From the NCBI RefSeq assembly GCF_007565055.1, contig NC_044570.1, positions 11,109,023 to 11,173,022 of the forward strand: a stretch of DNA of 64,000 nucleotides. Reading direction: 5' to 3'. A model generated the notes under the pieces. It did no database searches, was not told where the DNA came from, and saw nothing but the letters and a program-made list of their open reading frames with translations. The DNA is from Rhinopithecus roxellana (taxonomy: Eukaryota > Chordata > Mammalia > Primates > Cercopithecidae). Shown here piece by piece: positions 34,801 through 46,770 of the stretch; the first letter of the stretch is position 1; every line of letters begins with the position of its first letter. The translations under genes were made by a program, and so were the position numbers.

Positions 34801-35024
34801 TTTAATTTTTTTTTCTTTTTATTATACTTTAAGTTCTAGAGTACATGTGCACAACGTGCAGGTTTGTTACATATGGATACACCTGCTATGTTGATGTGCT
34901 GCACCCATTAACTTATCATTTATATTAGGTATATCTCCTAATGTGATCCCTCCCCCTGTCCCCCACCACATACCAGGCCCCAGTGTGTGATGTTCCCCTT
35001 CCTGTGTCCAAGGGTTCTCATTGG

Positions 35025-38000
35025 TCAATTCCCACCTATGAATGAGAACATGCAGTGTTTGATTTTCGGTTCTTGCAGTAGTTTGCTGAGAATGATGGTT
35101 TCCAGCTGCATCCATGTCTCTAGAAAGGACATGAACTCATCCTTTTTTATGGCTGCATAGTATTCTATGGTGTATACGAGCCACATTTTCTTAATCCAGT
35201 CTGTCATTGATGGACATTTGGGTAGGTTCCAAGTGATTGCTATTGCGAATAGTGCTACAATAAACATACATGTGCATGTGTCTTTGTAGCAGCATGACTT
35301 ATAATCCTTTGGATATATACCCAGTAATGGGGTGGCTGGGTCAAATGGTATTTCTAGTTCTAGATTCTTGAGGAATCACCGCACTGTCTTCCACAATGGT
35401 TGAATTAGTTTACAATCCCACCAATAGTGTAAAAGTGTTCCTATTTCTTCACATCCTCTCCAGCACCTGTTCTTTCCTGCCTTTTTAATGACCACCATTC
35501 TAACTGGTGTGAGATGATATCTCATTATGGTTTTGATTTGCATTTCTCTGATGGCCAGTGATGATGAGCATTTTTTCTATGTGTCTGTTGGCTGCATAAA
35601 TGTCTTCTTTTGAGAAGTGGCTGTTCATATCCTTTGCCCACTTTTTGAGAGGGTTGTTTGTTTTCTTCTTGTAAATTTGTTTGAGTTCTTTGTAGGTTCT
35701 GGATATTAGCCCTTTGTCAGATGAGTAGATTGCAAAATTTTTCTCCCCTTCTGTAGGTTGCCTGTTCACTCTGATGGTAGTTTCTTTTGCTGTGCAGAAG
35801 CTCTTTAGTTTAATTAGATCCCATTTGTCAATTTTGGCTTTTGTTGCCATTGCTTTTGGTGTATTAGACCTGAAGTCCTAGACCATACCTATGTCCTGAA
35901 TAGTATTGTCTAGGTTTTCTTCTAGGGTTTTTATGGTTTTAGGTCTAATATTTAAGTCTGTAGTCCATCTTGAATTAATTTTGTATAAGGTGTAAAGAAG
36001 GGATCCAGTTTTAGCTTTCTACTTATGGCTAGCCAATTTTCCCAGCCCCATTTGTTAAATAGGGAATCCTTTCCCCATTTCTTGTTTTTGTCAGGTTTGT
36101 CAAAGATCAGATGATTACAGATGTGTGGTGTTACTTCCAAGGGCTCTCTTCTGTTACAGTGGTCTATATCTCTGTTTTGTTACTACTACCATGCTGTTTG
36201 GGTTACCGTAGCTTTGTAGTATAGTTTGAAGTAAGGTAGCGTGATGCCTCCAGCTTTGTTCTTTGGGCTTAGCACTGTCTTAGCAATGTGGGCTCTTTGT
36301 TGGTTCCATATGAACTTTAAAGTAGTTTTTTTCCAATTCTGTGAAGAAAGTCATTGGTAGCTTAATGGAGATGACATTAGATCTATAAATTACTTTGGCA
36401 GTATGGCGATTTTCACAATATTGATTCTTCCTATCCATGAGCATGGAGTGTTTTTCCATTTGTTTATGTCTTCTTTTATTTCATTGAACAGTGGTTTATA
36501 GTTTTCCTTGAAGAGGTCCTTAATATCCCTTGTAAGTTGGATTCCTAGGTATTTTATTCTCTTTGAAGCATTTGTGTATGGGAGTTCACTTATGATTTGG
36601 TCCTCTGTTTGTCTGTTATTGGTGTATAAGAATGCTAGTGACTTTTGCACATTGATTTTGTATCCTGAGACTTTGCTGAAGTTGCTTATCAGCTTAAGGA
36701 GATTGTGGTCTGAGATGATGGACTTTTCTAAATATATAATCATGTCATCTGCAAACAGGGACAATTTGACTTCCTCTTTTTCTAATTGAATACCCTGTAT
36801 TTCTTTCTCTAGCCTGATTGCCCTGGCCAGAACTTCCAACACTATGTTGAATAGAAGTGGTGAGGGAGGCCATGCCTGTCTTGTGCCAGTTTTCAAGGGG
36901 AATGTTTCCAGTTTTTGCTCATTCAGTATGATATTGGCTGTGGGTTTGTCATAAATAGCTCTTATTATTTTGAGATATGTTGCATCAATACCTAATTTAT
37001 TGAGAGTTTTTTTCATGAAGGGCTGTTGAATTTGGTCAAAGACCTTTTCTGCATCTATTGAGATAATCATGTGGTTTTTGTCTTTGGTTCTGTTTATATT
37101 CCGTGTTACATTTATTGATTTGCGTATTTTGAACCAGCCTTGCATTCCAGTGATGAAGACAACTTGATCATGGTGGATAAGCTTTTTGATGTGCTGCTGC
37201 ATTCGGTTTGCCAAGATTTTATTGAGGTTTTTTGCATCAATGTTCATCAGGGATATTGGTCAAAAATTCTCTTTTTTGTTGTGTCTCTGCCAGGCACTGG
37301 TATCAGGATGATGTCGGCCTCATAAAATGAGTTAGGGAGGATTCCCTGTTTTTCTATTGATTGGAATAATTTCAGAAGGAATGATACCAGCTCCTTCTTG
37401 TACCTCTGGTAAAATTCAGCTGTGAATCCATCTGGTCCTGGACTTTTTTTGGTTGGTAACCTATTAATTGTTGCCTCAATTTCAGAGCCTGTTATTGGTC
37501 TATTCAGGGATTCAACTATTTTTGGTTTAGTGTTGGGAGAGTGTTATCTGTCCAGGAATTTATTCATTTCTTATAGGTTTTCTAGTTTATTTGTGTAAAG
37601 GTGTTTATAATATTCTCTAATGGTAGTTTGTATTTCTGTGGGGTCCGTGGTGATATTCCTTTTATCATTTTTTAGTGCATCTATTTGATCCTTCTCTCTT
37701 TTCTTCTTTATTACTCTTGCTAGTGGTATATCAATTCTGTTGGTCTTTTCAATAAAACAGTTCCTGGATTCATTGATTTTTTTGAAGTTTTTTTTGTGTG
37801 TGTGTGTGTGTGTGTGTGTCTCTATCTCTTTCAGTTCTGCTCTGATCTTAGTTATTTCTTGCTTTCTGCTAGCTTTTGAGGGTGTTTGCTCTTGCTTCTC
37901 TAGTTCTTTTAATTATGATGTTAGGGTGTCAACTTTTGCTCTTTCCTACTTTCTCTTGTGGGCATTTAATGCTATAAATTTCCCTCTACACAGTGATTTA

Positions 38001-38865
38001 CATGTGTCCCAGAGATTCTGGTATGTTGTATCCTTGTTTTCATTGGTTTCAAAGAACATCTTTATTTCTGCCTGCATTTCATTACGTGCCCAGTAGTCAC
38101 TCAGGAGCAGGCTGTTCAGTTTCCATGTCATTGAGTGGTTTTGATTGAGTTTCTTAATCCTAAGTTCTAGTTTGATTGCACTGTGGTGTGAGAGACAGTT
38201 TGCTATAATTTCTGTTCTTTTACATTTGCTGAGGAGTGCTTTATTTCCAACTATGTGGTCAAATTTAGAATAAGTGCTGTGTGATGCTAAGAAGAAAGTA
38301 TATTCTGTTGATTTGGGGTGGAGAATTCTGTACATATCTATTAGGGCTGCCTGGTGCAGAGTTGAATTCAATTCCTTGATATCCTTATTAACTTCCTGTC
38401 TCACTGATCTGTGTAAAATTGACAGTGGGGTGTTAAAGCCTCACATTATTATTGTGTATGAGTCTAAGTCTCTTTGTAAGTCTCTAAGGGTTTGCTTTAT
38501 GAATCTAGGTGCTGCTGTATTGAGTGGATATATATTTAGGATAGTTAGTTCTTCTGGTTGAATTAATCACTTTAACATTATATAATAGCTTTCTTTGTCT
38601 CTTTTGATCTTTGTTGGTTTAAAGTCTGTTTTATCAGAGACTAGGATTACAACTCCTGTCTTTCTTTCTTTTCCCTTTCTTGGTAGATCTTTCATTCCTT
38701 TATTGAGCCTGTATGTGTCTCTGCACATGAAATGGGTCTCCTGGATGCAGCAAACTGATGGGTCTTGATTCTTTATCCAATTTGTGAGTCTGTGCCTTTT
38801 AATTGGAGCATTTAACCCATTTATATTTACAGTTAATATTGGTATTGTGAACTTGATCCTGTCAT
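35025..38865 (-). pseudogene. L1 copy 3 ORF2 (endonuclease/reverse transcriptase), broken
   Basis: The ATG at 38865 opens into 'acaggatcaag', the usual ORF2 start, and the natural stop is at 35025-35027 after ...FSFIGGN. Between these the frame is broken into many pieces. The longest is 285 codons (37247 to 36390), carrying the reverse transcriptase core with the catalytic FADD intact at 36744-36755. The endonuclease domain (about 38860-38150) is broken by several indels. A (TG)n expansion at 37794-37819 adds to the damage. Inactive. Confidence 0.9.
37794..37819 (+). repeat. (TG)n microsatellite within L1 copy 3 ORF2
   Basis: Thirteen TG units that have no counterpart in copies 1 and 2. Confidence 0.95.
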
Positions 38866-38928
38866 TATGATATTAGGTAGTTATTTTGCTCGTTAATTGA
38901 TGCAGTTTCTTCCTAGCATTGATGGTCT

Positions 38929-39928
38929 TTACAGTTTGGCATGGTAATGGTTGTTACTTTCCATGTTTAGTGCTTCCTTCAGGAGCTCTTGTATGGCAGT
39001 CCTGCTGGGGTCAAAATCTTTCAGCACTTACTTGTCTGTAAAGGATTTTATTTTATTTCTCCTTCACTTAGGAAACTTAATTTGGCTGGATATGAAATTC
39101 TGGGTTGAAAATTCTTTTCTTTAAGAATGTTGAATATTGGTCCTCACTCTCTTCTGGCTTGCAGAGTTTCTGCTGAGAGGTGTTCTGTTAATCTGATGGG
39201 CTTCCCTTTGTGGTTAACCCGACCTTTCTCTCTGTCCGCCTTTAACATTTTTTCCTTCATTTCAACTTTGGTGAATCTGATAATTATGTGTCTTAGCATT
39301 GATCTTCCCGAGGAGTATCTTTGTGGCATTCTCTTTATTTCCTGATTTTGAATGTTGGCCTGCCTTGCTATGGGGAAATTCTCCCGGATTACATCCTGCA
39401 GAGTGTTTTCAAACTTGGTTGGATTCTCCCGGTCACTTTCAGCTACACCAATCAGACATAGATTTGGTCTTTTCACATAGTCCCATACTTCTTGGAGGCT
39501 TTGTTTATTTCCTTATGCTCTTTTTCTCTAAATTTCTCTTCTTGCTTCACTTCATTCATTTGATCTTCAATCACTGATACCCTTTCTTCCAGTTTATCGA
39601 GTTGGTTACTGAAGCTTGTGCATTTGTCACGTAGTTCTCAGGTCATGGTTTTCATCTCTTTCAGTTCATTTATGGGCCTCTCTGCAATGCTTATTCTAGT
39701 TAGCTATTCATCAAGCTTTTTTCCTTGTTTTTTGTTTCTTTGCTCTGGGTTCATAATTTCTCCTTTAGCTGGAAGAAGTTTGATTTTCTGAAGTCTTCTC
39801 TCAACTTGTCAAAATCATTCTCCATCCAGCTTTGCTCTGTTGCTGGTGAGGAGCTGCATTCATTTAGATGTGGAGAGGAACTCTGATTTTTAGAATTTCC
39901 AGATTTTTTGTACTGCTTTTTTTCCCAT
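38929..39928 (-). pseudogene. L1 copy 3 ORF1 (ORF1p), broken
   Basis: ORF1 runs from ATG at 39928 to TAA at 38929-38931. Only the 110-codon stretch 39476 to 39144 (MKRPNLCLIGVAES..., RRM and start of the C-terminal domain) is open; the coiled-coil part has stops and frameshifts. The total of 1000 bp is not a multiple of three, consistent with indels. Confidence 0.88.
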
Positions 39929-40955
39929 CTTTGTGCTTTTATCTACCTTTGGTCTTTGGTGATGGTGACATACAGATGGGGTTTTGGTGTGGATGTCCTT
40001 TCTGTTTGTTATTTTTCCTTCTAACAGTAAGGACCCTCAGCTGCAGGTCTGTTGGAGTTTGCTTGAGGTCAATTTCATACTCTATATGCCTGGGTATCAG
40101 CCACGGAGGCTGTAGTAAAGTAAATATTGCTGAACAGCATATGTGGCGGTCTGATCATTCCTCTGGAAGCTTTGTCTCAGAGGTTTATCCTCCCACGTGA
40201 GGTGTGAGGTGTCAGTCTGACCCTAGTGGGGATGTCTCCCAGTTAGGCTACTTGGGTGTCAGGGACCCACTTGATCAGACAATCTGTCCATTCTCAGATC
40301 TCAAACTCCATGCCAGGAAAACCACTACTCTCTTCAAAACTTTCAGACAGGGACATTTACATCTGCAGAGGTTTCTGGTGCCCTTTGTTTGGCTATGCCC
40401 TATCCCCAGAGGTGGTGTCTACAGAGGCAGGCAGGCTTCCTTGAGTCTTGGAGTGCTCAGCCCAGTTAGAGCTTCCTGGTTGCTTTGTTTACCTACTTAA
40501 GCCTCAGCAATGGTGGGCATCCCTCTCCCAGCCTCGCTGCTGCCTTGCAGTGAGATCTCAGACTGCTGTGCTCGGAATGAGGGAGGCTCCATGAGGGTGG
40601 GACCCTCTGAGCCAGGTGCTGGATATAATCTTCCGGTGTGCCATTTGCTAAGACCCTTGGTAATGTGCAGTATTAGGGTGGGAGTGACTTCATTTTCCAG
40701 GTGATGTGTGTCACAGTTTCCCTTGACTAGGAAAGGGAATTCCCTTCCTCTTTGCATTTCCCAGGTGAGGCAATGCCTCACCATGCTTCAGTTCTCACTC
40801 AGTGGGCTGCACCCACTGTCCTGCACCCACTGTCTGATATGCCTCAGTGAGATGAACCTGCTAACTCATTTGGAAATGCAGAAATCACCTGTCTTCTGTG
40901 TCTCTCATGCTGGGAGCTGGAAGCTGGAGATGTTCCTATTCAGTCATCCTGGCAT
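39929..40955 (-). promoter_or_regulatory. L1 copy 3 5' UTR, decayed
   Basis: Recognisable along its whole length by comparison with copies 1 and 2, but nearly all CpGs are lost and the YY1 site is mutated, so promoter function is unlikely. Confidence 0.75.
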
Positions 40956-41288
40956 GGATCTACATATTTTAAAATATATTGATTTTCTTGGAGGGTAGAC
41001 ATTTTAATATATCTTGCTTCTTTTTTTAATGAAGCATGAGGGGAATTTTGAGCATATTGGATGAATACAATATAGAAAAACATTTCTCAAAATTTTCCAT
41101 GGATGCTGATGAACTCTCATGAATTTAGTAGGTGTTTTGCATGCACACATTCACATGCACACTATGCATACAGCATGCAAGATCTTCATGGAGAAATAAA
41201 ATCTTCTCCGTCACCAAGAGGGGTCAAGGACTTTGACATACTAATGATCAGTGTGAAAGTCTACGTGGGAAGAGCTCTGGAATGAGAT
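40956..41288. other. Unassigned sequence
   Basis: No gene or named repeat recognised. Confidence 0.5.
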
Positions 41289-41512
41289 GATGTCTTAGTA
41301 CATTCATAACTGCTATGACAAAATAACCATAAACTGGGTGGCTGAAATAACATTTATTTCTCACAATTCTGGAGGCTGAAAATCTGAGGTCAGGGGCCAG
41401 CATGGGTGAGTTCTTAGTAAGGGCAGTTTTCTTGGTTATAAACAGCTGTCTTCTCACTATGTCTTCACATGGTGGAAAGAGTGAGCTAGGTCTTGAATTT
41501 TTTCTTTTTTTT

Positions 41513-41517
41513 TATAT

Positions 41518-41568
<51 letters not shown>

Positions 41569-41595
41569 TTCATTCATTCATTTATTTATTTATTT
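41513..41595 (+). repeat. (ATTT)n microsatellite grown from the AluY tail
   Basis: About 20 ATTT units with three CATT variants, sitting exactly where the poly(T) of the minus-strand Alu should be. Confidence 0.95.
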
Positions 41596-41874
41596 GAGAC
41601 GGAGTTTTGCTCTGTCGCCCAGGCTGGAGTGCAGTGGCCGGATCTCAGCTCACTGCAAGCTCTGCCTCCCCGGTTTACACCATTCTCCTGCCTCAGCCTC
41701 CTGAGTAGCTGGGACTACAGGCGCCTGCCACCTCTCCCGGCTACTTTTGTATTTTTTAGTAGAGATGGGGTTTCACCGGGTTAGCCAGGATGATCTCAAT
41801 CTCCTGACCTCGTGATCCGCCCGTTTCGGCCTTCTAAAGTGCTGGGATTACAGGCTCGAGTCACCGCGCCCGGC
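41583..41874 (-). mobile_element. AluY, Old World monkey-type
   Basis: A well-preserved dimeric Alu in reverse complement with many intact CpGs. The variants 'gtggccggatctcagctc' and 'ggctcgagtcaccgcgcccg' are, from memory, typical of AluY in cercopithecid monkeys rather than human AluY. It is the youngest-looking Alu in the window. Confidence 0.88.
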
Positions 41875-42002
41875 CGAATCTCTTCTTTTAAGGGCACTAA
41901 TCCCAGTAGTAAGTATACCACCCTCATGACCTAATCTCCTCCCAAAATCCCTGCCTCCTAATACTATTCTTATGAATTTTGGGGGACACAAATATTCAAA
42001 CC

Positions 42003-42600
42003 ATTTTTTTAATACTTATTTGATCTCACGAATTTTAGTCCTAGAAACCTACACTGGGGTGTACTCGTTTATACTGTAGCTGATTTGAATGTTATCTAAA
42101 CTCTTCTAATCAATTTTAAATAGAACAAAAAATATAAAGCATATCACAGTACAAATGAAAAAAATAGAAGGCTGTGAGAAAATAATACTAAAGCAGGCAG
42201 GCTTTCTTAAATAAACCAAACAAATAAGTTACTATATTTTTAAAAAACCATGGTTAGCCATTTTCAAGAACTCATATCATTGCAAGGTATGTCACACAAA
42301 CACATATAAAATGTAATGAAGTCATTTCTTGAGTAAGTCAATTTTTATACTTTTTCTCTTTTTCTTTTTAACTCTAAATACAGGTTAAATAAATGATACA
42401 ATATAGAAATATGGGAAGTTTTTCATTGCCAAACTATAGCTGTAATGATTATGAAAACAATCATATCTTTATACAAAAATTTATTTTTAAAAGTAACCTA
42501 GCAAGAATTATAAGTCAGAGACCAAAATGAGGTCCTCAGAGGTCATAATAATTCAATTATAATTGATTGGACTAGTTTCAGATGATATAATTTTTTAAAC
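42003..42600. other. Unassigned AT-rich sequence
   Basis: No gene or named repeat recognised. Confidence 0.45.
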
Positions 42601-43215
42601 AAATTTATTAGAAATACTATCATACAAAATAAAAAAAAACTGTAGTAGTTATAAAAGTAGACATGGTAAAGGAATTAATCAGCTTACAAGAGCACTTATT
42701 AACCAGTAAGTATAAAATATCTAACGCTAGAACAAAATAATACTCAAGGGATACAGATTAAAAAAGAAAAAGTAGATGGCTCTTAACCATGAGAAACAAC
42801 CATATGCATTACAGTAAGAAAATTATGAACAGATTTTTATCTAAGAAACTGTCATATCATACACTCCTGGTGGATTGAGAACATTCTAGAATGTTTCTTT
42901 AAAGCAATTAGGTTATCGAAATTGAATCTTTGCTTTTGACCAAGTACCAAATATTTTCCTACAGGAAGTGTCAGACGTGTAGTAACAGATTTATCTTACT
43001 ACTTGGATAGTTATAGTCTTTTTTTTTATAATACCTATAACTTAGAAGCAATCTAAATATACAATAATATGTAAATGGACTAAACATGTGGTCATGTGTA
43101 AATTGACTAAATAGCATATTCATATCATGATAAGTACTGAGGCCACTGAAAGAAGTAATATACTACATATTACATGAAAAAATTGGAAATAAAACTGTAT
43201 ATGGTCTATTCCTTA
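42601..43215 (+). mobile_element. Possible ancient L1 (L1ME-type) 3' part
   Basis: 'cactcctggtggattgagaa', 'agaagcaatctaaatataca' and 'tgaaaaaattggaaataaaa' resemble the conserved ORF2 tail and 3' region of very old L1s on the plus strand. Alignment is needed to confirm. Confidence 0.45.
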
Positions 43216-43615
43216 TTATAGTATTTTATGTTGTCATATCAATAAATGCTTGCACATCTAAGCATCTAAGCCCCAATGAACCACTCAAATTCTTTCATAA
43301 ACAAGAATGTAAATCAAGTAATTTGTCTTGAACATTTATAGTCCATTAGCACACACATGAATATGTACATGCACAATTCAAGATGAAAGCACATCTATAC
43401 ATTAGAAATGGAAGTCATAGAAAAGTGATGCGAAATCAGAACTCATGGATGGAGACCAAACAGAGAAACTCAATGAAAACTCCATTGTCATCGAGACAAT
43501 GAACAGCAGAGTGGATACTAAAGAAGGCTGGATTATTGAAGTAAAAACAAATGTGAGAAGGGATGCCAAGACAAAGAAATGAAAAATGGATGAGAGTAAT
43601 GGAAAATAGTTGAAG
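43216..43615. other. Unassigned sequence
   Basis: No gene or named repeat recognised. Confidence 0.45.
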
Positions 43616-43648
43616 GAATGATTGATTATTTGATAGATGATTGATTGG

Positions 43649-43696
<48 letters not shown>

Positions 43697-43925
43697 CAGA
43701 TAGACAGATATGATAGCTATATAGATGATAGAGCTGATACACAGGTAGAATAGGTGATGTTGATTGGTAATTATGATAAAGATGCATAGGTGATAGAGAT
43801 AGACAGTAGATAGAGATGATACATGGTAAATAGCATCAAGGATAGTTATAGTTATATAGAATAGGTGATAACTGATATATATATATAGAGAGAGAGAGAG
43901 ATTGATGGATGGATAGATAGATAAT

Positions 43926-44002
<77 letters not shown>

Positions 44003-44100
44003 CATAGAGAGAGACATAATTACATAGGAAAGAGAGATAGGACAGATAGATAGACAGGAATGATGGATGGGTAGGTAGGTAGATATACATACAGAAGACA
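43616..44100 (+). repeat. Complex GATA-rich simple-repeat tract
   Basis: About 480 bp built from GATA/GACA/GATG variants. It includes two clean (GATA)n arrays (about 43650-43694 and 43925-43980), a (TA)n(GA)n piece at 43876-43900 and a (GA)n run at 43981-44001. The reverse strand gives a false 227-codon SIYLSIYL frame. Confidence 0.95.
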
Positions 44101-44375
44101 GATAGACTCCAAATTCCAATGTAGGTCTAGGAGAAAGTTTGAACCAGGAGTCACAAAAGCTAACAAAGAAGAAGAAAGCTTCATAAAATTTTTGAAAGGC
44201 CTAAAAACTGCAGATCAAGAGGACTCTGTGCCGGACCAAATAAAATGACTTACTCAAGGACAAAGAGTGCACAGTTTCTCCCATGCATCGCAGAACTTGA
44301 GAAGAGGAGAAACAGCTCCAAAAAATTAAGGGGAAAAGTTTACAAGAGGAAACATAAATATCTAAAATGGTTGGA
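44101..44375. other. Unassigned sequence
   Basis: No feature recognised. Confidence 0.5.
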
Positions 44376-45263
44376 TTTTTTTTTTTTTTTTCCTAGAATC
44401 TGTTTGGACGCATTGCTTTTATAGATACATATACTTTAAGTTCTGGCATACATGTGCAGAAAGTGAAGTTTTGTTACATAGGTATATATGTGCCATGGTG
44501 GTTTGCTGCATCCATCAGCCCATCATCTATATGGTGTTATTTCTCTTAATGCTACCCTCTCCTTGCCTCAGGGGCCTCCCCAACAGACCCCAGTGTGTGA
44601 CATTCCCCTCCCTGTTTCTGTATGGTCTCATTGTTCAGTTCCCACTTGTGAGTGAGAACATGTGGTGTTTGGTTTTCTGTCCCTGTGTTAGTTTGCTGAG
44701 AATGATGGTTTCCAGCTTCATCCATGTTCCTGCAAAGAACATGAGCTCATTCCTTTTTTATGGCTGAATAGTATTCCATGGTGTATATGTGCTACTTTTT
44801 ATTTATCTCATCTATCTTTGATGGGCATTTGGGTTGGTTTCAAGTCTTTGCTATTGTGAATAGCACTTCAGTAAACATCTGTGTGCATGTGTCTTTATAG
44901 TAGAATGATTTACAGTCCCTTAGGTATATACCCCCTAATGGGATTGCTGGGTCAAATGGTATTTCTAGTTCTAGATCTTTGAGGAATCACCACACTGTCT
45001 TCCACAATGGTTGAGCTAAATTAAAGTCCCACCAACACTGTGAAAGCATTCCTATTTCTCCACAATATCTCCAGCAACTGTTGTTTCTTTACATTTTAAT
45101 GAACACCTCTCTAACTGGTGCGAGATGGTATCTCATTGTGGCTTTGATTTGCACTTCTCTAATGACCAGTGATGATAAACTTTTTTTTCATGGTTTTTGG
45201 CTTCATAAATGTCTTCTTTTTAGAAATGTCTGTTCATATCCTTTGTCCACTTTTCGATGGGGT

Positions 45264-45294
<31 letters not shown>

Positions 45295-46217
45295 GTGTAT
45301 GTGTGTGTTTAACTTGTTTAAGTTTCTTGTAGATTCTGGATATTAGCCAGATGAATAGATTGTAAAAATTTTCTCCCATGCTGTAGGATGCCTGTTCACT
45401 CTGATGATAGTTTCCTTTGCTGTGCAGAAACATTTTAGTTTAATTAGATCCTATTTGTCAATTTTGACTTTTGTTGCCATTGCTTTTGATGGTTTAGTCA
45501 TAAAGTATCTGTCCATGACTATGTCCTGAATGGCATTGCCTAGGTGTTCTTCTAGGGTTTTTTATGGCTTTAGGTCTTATGTTTAAATCTTTAACCCATC
45601 TTAAGTTAATTTTTGTATAGGGGGTAAGGAAGGGGTCCAGTTTCAGTTTTCTGCATATGGCTAGCCAGTTTTCCCAACACCATTTATTAAATAGGGAATC
45701 CTTTCCTCATTGCTCATTTTTATCAGGTTTGTCAAAGATCAGATGGTTGCACATGTATGGTGTAATTTCCAAGGCCTCTGTTCTGTTCCATTGGTCTGTA
45801 TGCGTGTTTTGTTACCAATACCACTCTGTTTTCGTTACTTTAGCCTTGGAGGACAGTTTGAAGTCAGGTGGCATGATGCCTCCCAATTTGTTCCTTATGC
45901 TTATGATTGTCTTGGCTATAGAAACTCTCTTTTAGTTCCATATGAAATTTAAATTTGTTTCTTTTCTAATTCTGTGAAGAAATTCAGGGTAGCTTGATGG
46001 GAATAGCATTGAATCTATAAATTACTTTGGGCAGTATGGCCATTTTCACCATATTGATTCTTCCTATCCATGAGCATGGAATATTTTTCTATTTGTTTGT
46101 GTCCTCTCTTATTTCCTTGAACAGTGGTTTATAGTTCACCTTGAAGAGGTCCTTCACATCCCTTGTAAGTTGTATTCCTGAGTATTTTATTGTCTTTGTA
46201 GCAATTGTTAATGGGAG
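44376..46217 (-). mobile_element. 5'-truncated L1 (L1P-type), minus strand
   Basis: 44431-46217 is the 3' UTR and last part of ORF2 on the minus strand, clearly homologous to 34821-36600 of L1 copy 3. It is interrupted only by a (TG)n at 45265-45308. The 5' end is truncated at about 46217 in the ORF2 region. Between the L1 3' end (44431) and the 16-nt poly(T) (44376-44391) lie 39 bases that are not L1. Confidence 0.88.
45265..45308 (+). repeat. (TG)n microsatellite in the truncated L1
   Basis: TG repeats with TATG interruptions, at the same L1 region that is A/T-rich in the other copies. Confidence 0.9.
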
Positions 46218-46654
46218 GAGATTATTAGTGTTGGGGCCAGAGAGCAGGTGATTCTTGCATTCTCTAGTCACATGCAATGAAAAGAAATCACTGCCTCTGT
46301 GGATTACGATGCAAAGGGCAGGTCCAATAAGTGGCAACAATCCCATTAGCTCCCTGCTCCCACCCTTTTGGGAATTGCTAGATCTTGGAAATGGGAGTTC
46401 CACTTCTCTGTCTGGGTCATGAAGATGTTTCAAGTGGCCAAACTGAGATATTTCAGCCACTGGTCCTGATCAAGATTCTGAATTATAGAGATGATCTGGC
46501 TCCCAAGAATTACCAAGCATTTGAGAAACGTATGAGATGAAACAGATTCACAATGAGCAAGGAAGAGCACCATGCTAGTTAGAAGTCTGGCTACACTAGG
46601 AAAAGTAATAAAAGGTGGTTCCACTCAGAGCCATCTGCCATCAGCCACATAACT
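46218..46654. other. Unassigned sequence
   Basis: Unique-looking. No gene recognised. Confidence 0.5.
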
Positions 46655-46770
46655 TGTTACTTCTTAGAGATTTGACTTCTCAGGCACTGTATCAGACATA
46701 CTGACTCAGAAGCCTTAGGGATGAGGTCTGTTAATCTATGTTTTAAGAAGCAACTAGGGATGGTGAATAA
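46655..46770 (+). mobile_element. MER5A-like (hAT-Charlie) 3' half
   Basis: 'tactgactcagaagccttag', 'gaggtctgttaatctatgtt' and 'ttaagaagcaactagg' follow the second half of MER5A. Confidence 0.6.

Larger units (their letters stand above)
34802..40955 (-). mobile_element. Full-length older L1, minus strand (copy 3)
   Basis: Reading right to left: a 5' UTR that reaches almost to the first base of L1 (about 40955), ORF1 (39928 to 38929), ORF2 (38865 to 35025), a 3' UTR and an A-rich tail (34804-34820). It is about 6.15 kb. The 3' UTR is the human-like type (GAACCCTTGGACACAGGAAG) without the 18-bp tandem duplication of copies 1 and 2. Heavy divergence indicates an older L1PA/L1PB subfamily. The YY1 site is mutated (AGGATGACT instead of AAGATGGCC). 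I could not identify target-site duplications. Confidence 0.93.
41289..42002 (-). mobile_element. MLT1-family LTR split by an AluY
   Basis: 41289-41485 and 41877-42002 are the two halves of a minus-strand MLT1: 'actgctatgacaaaataacc', 'ctcacaattctggaggctga', then 'aagggcactaatcccag', 'cctcatgacctaatctcctc' and 'attttgggggacacaaata'. Confidence 0.85.

Noticed and set aside
40956..41000. Target-site duplication for the minus-strand full-length L1
   Set aside because: I compared the sequence beyond both ends (about 34780-34803 and 40956-41000) and found no convincing direct repeat. Age or a small deletion may explain this.
43436..44119. 227-codon minus-strand open frame rich in SIYL repeats
   Set aside because: It is the translation of the GATA microsatellite and its flanks and has no non-repetitive conserved part.
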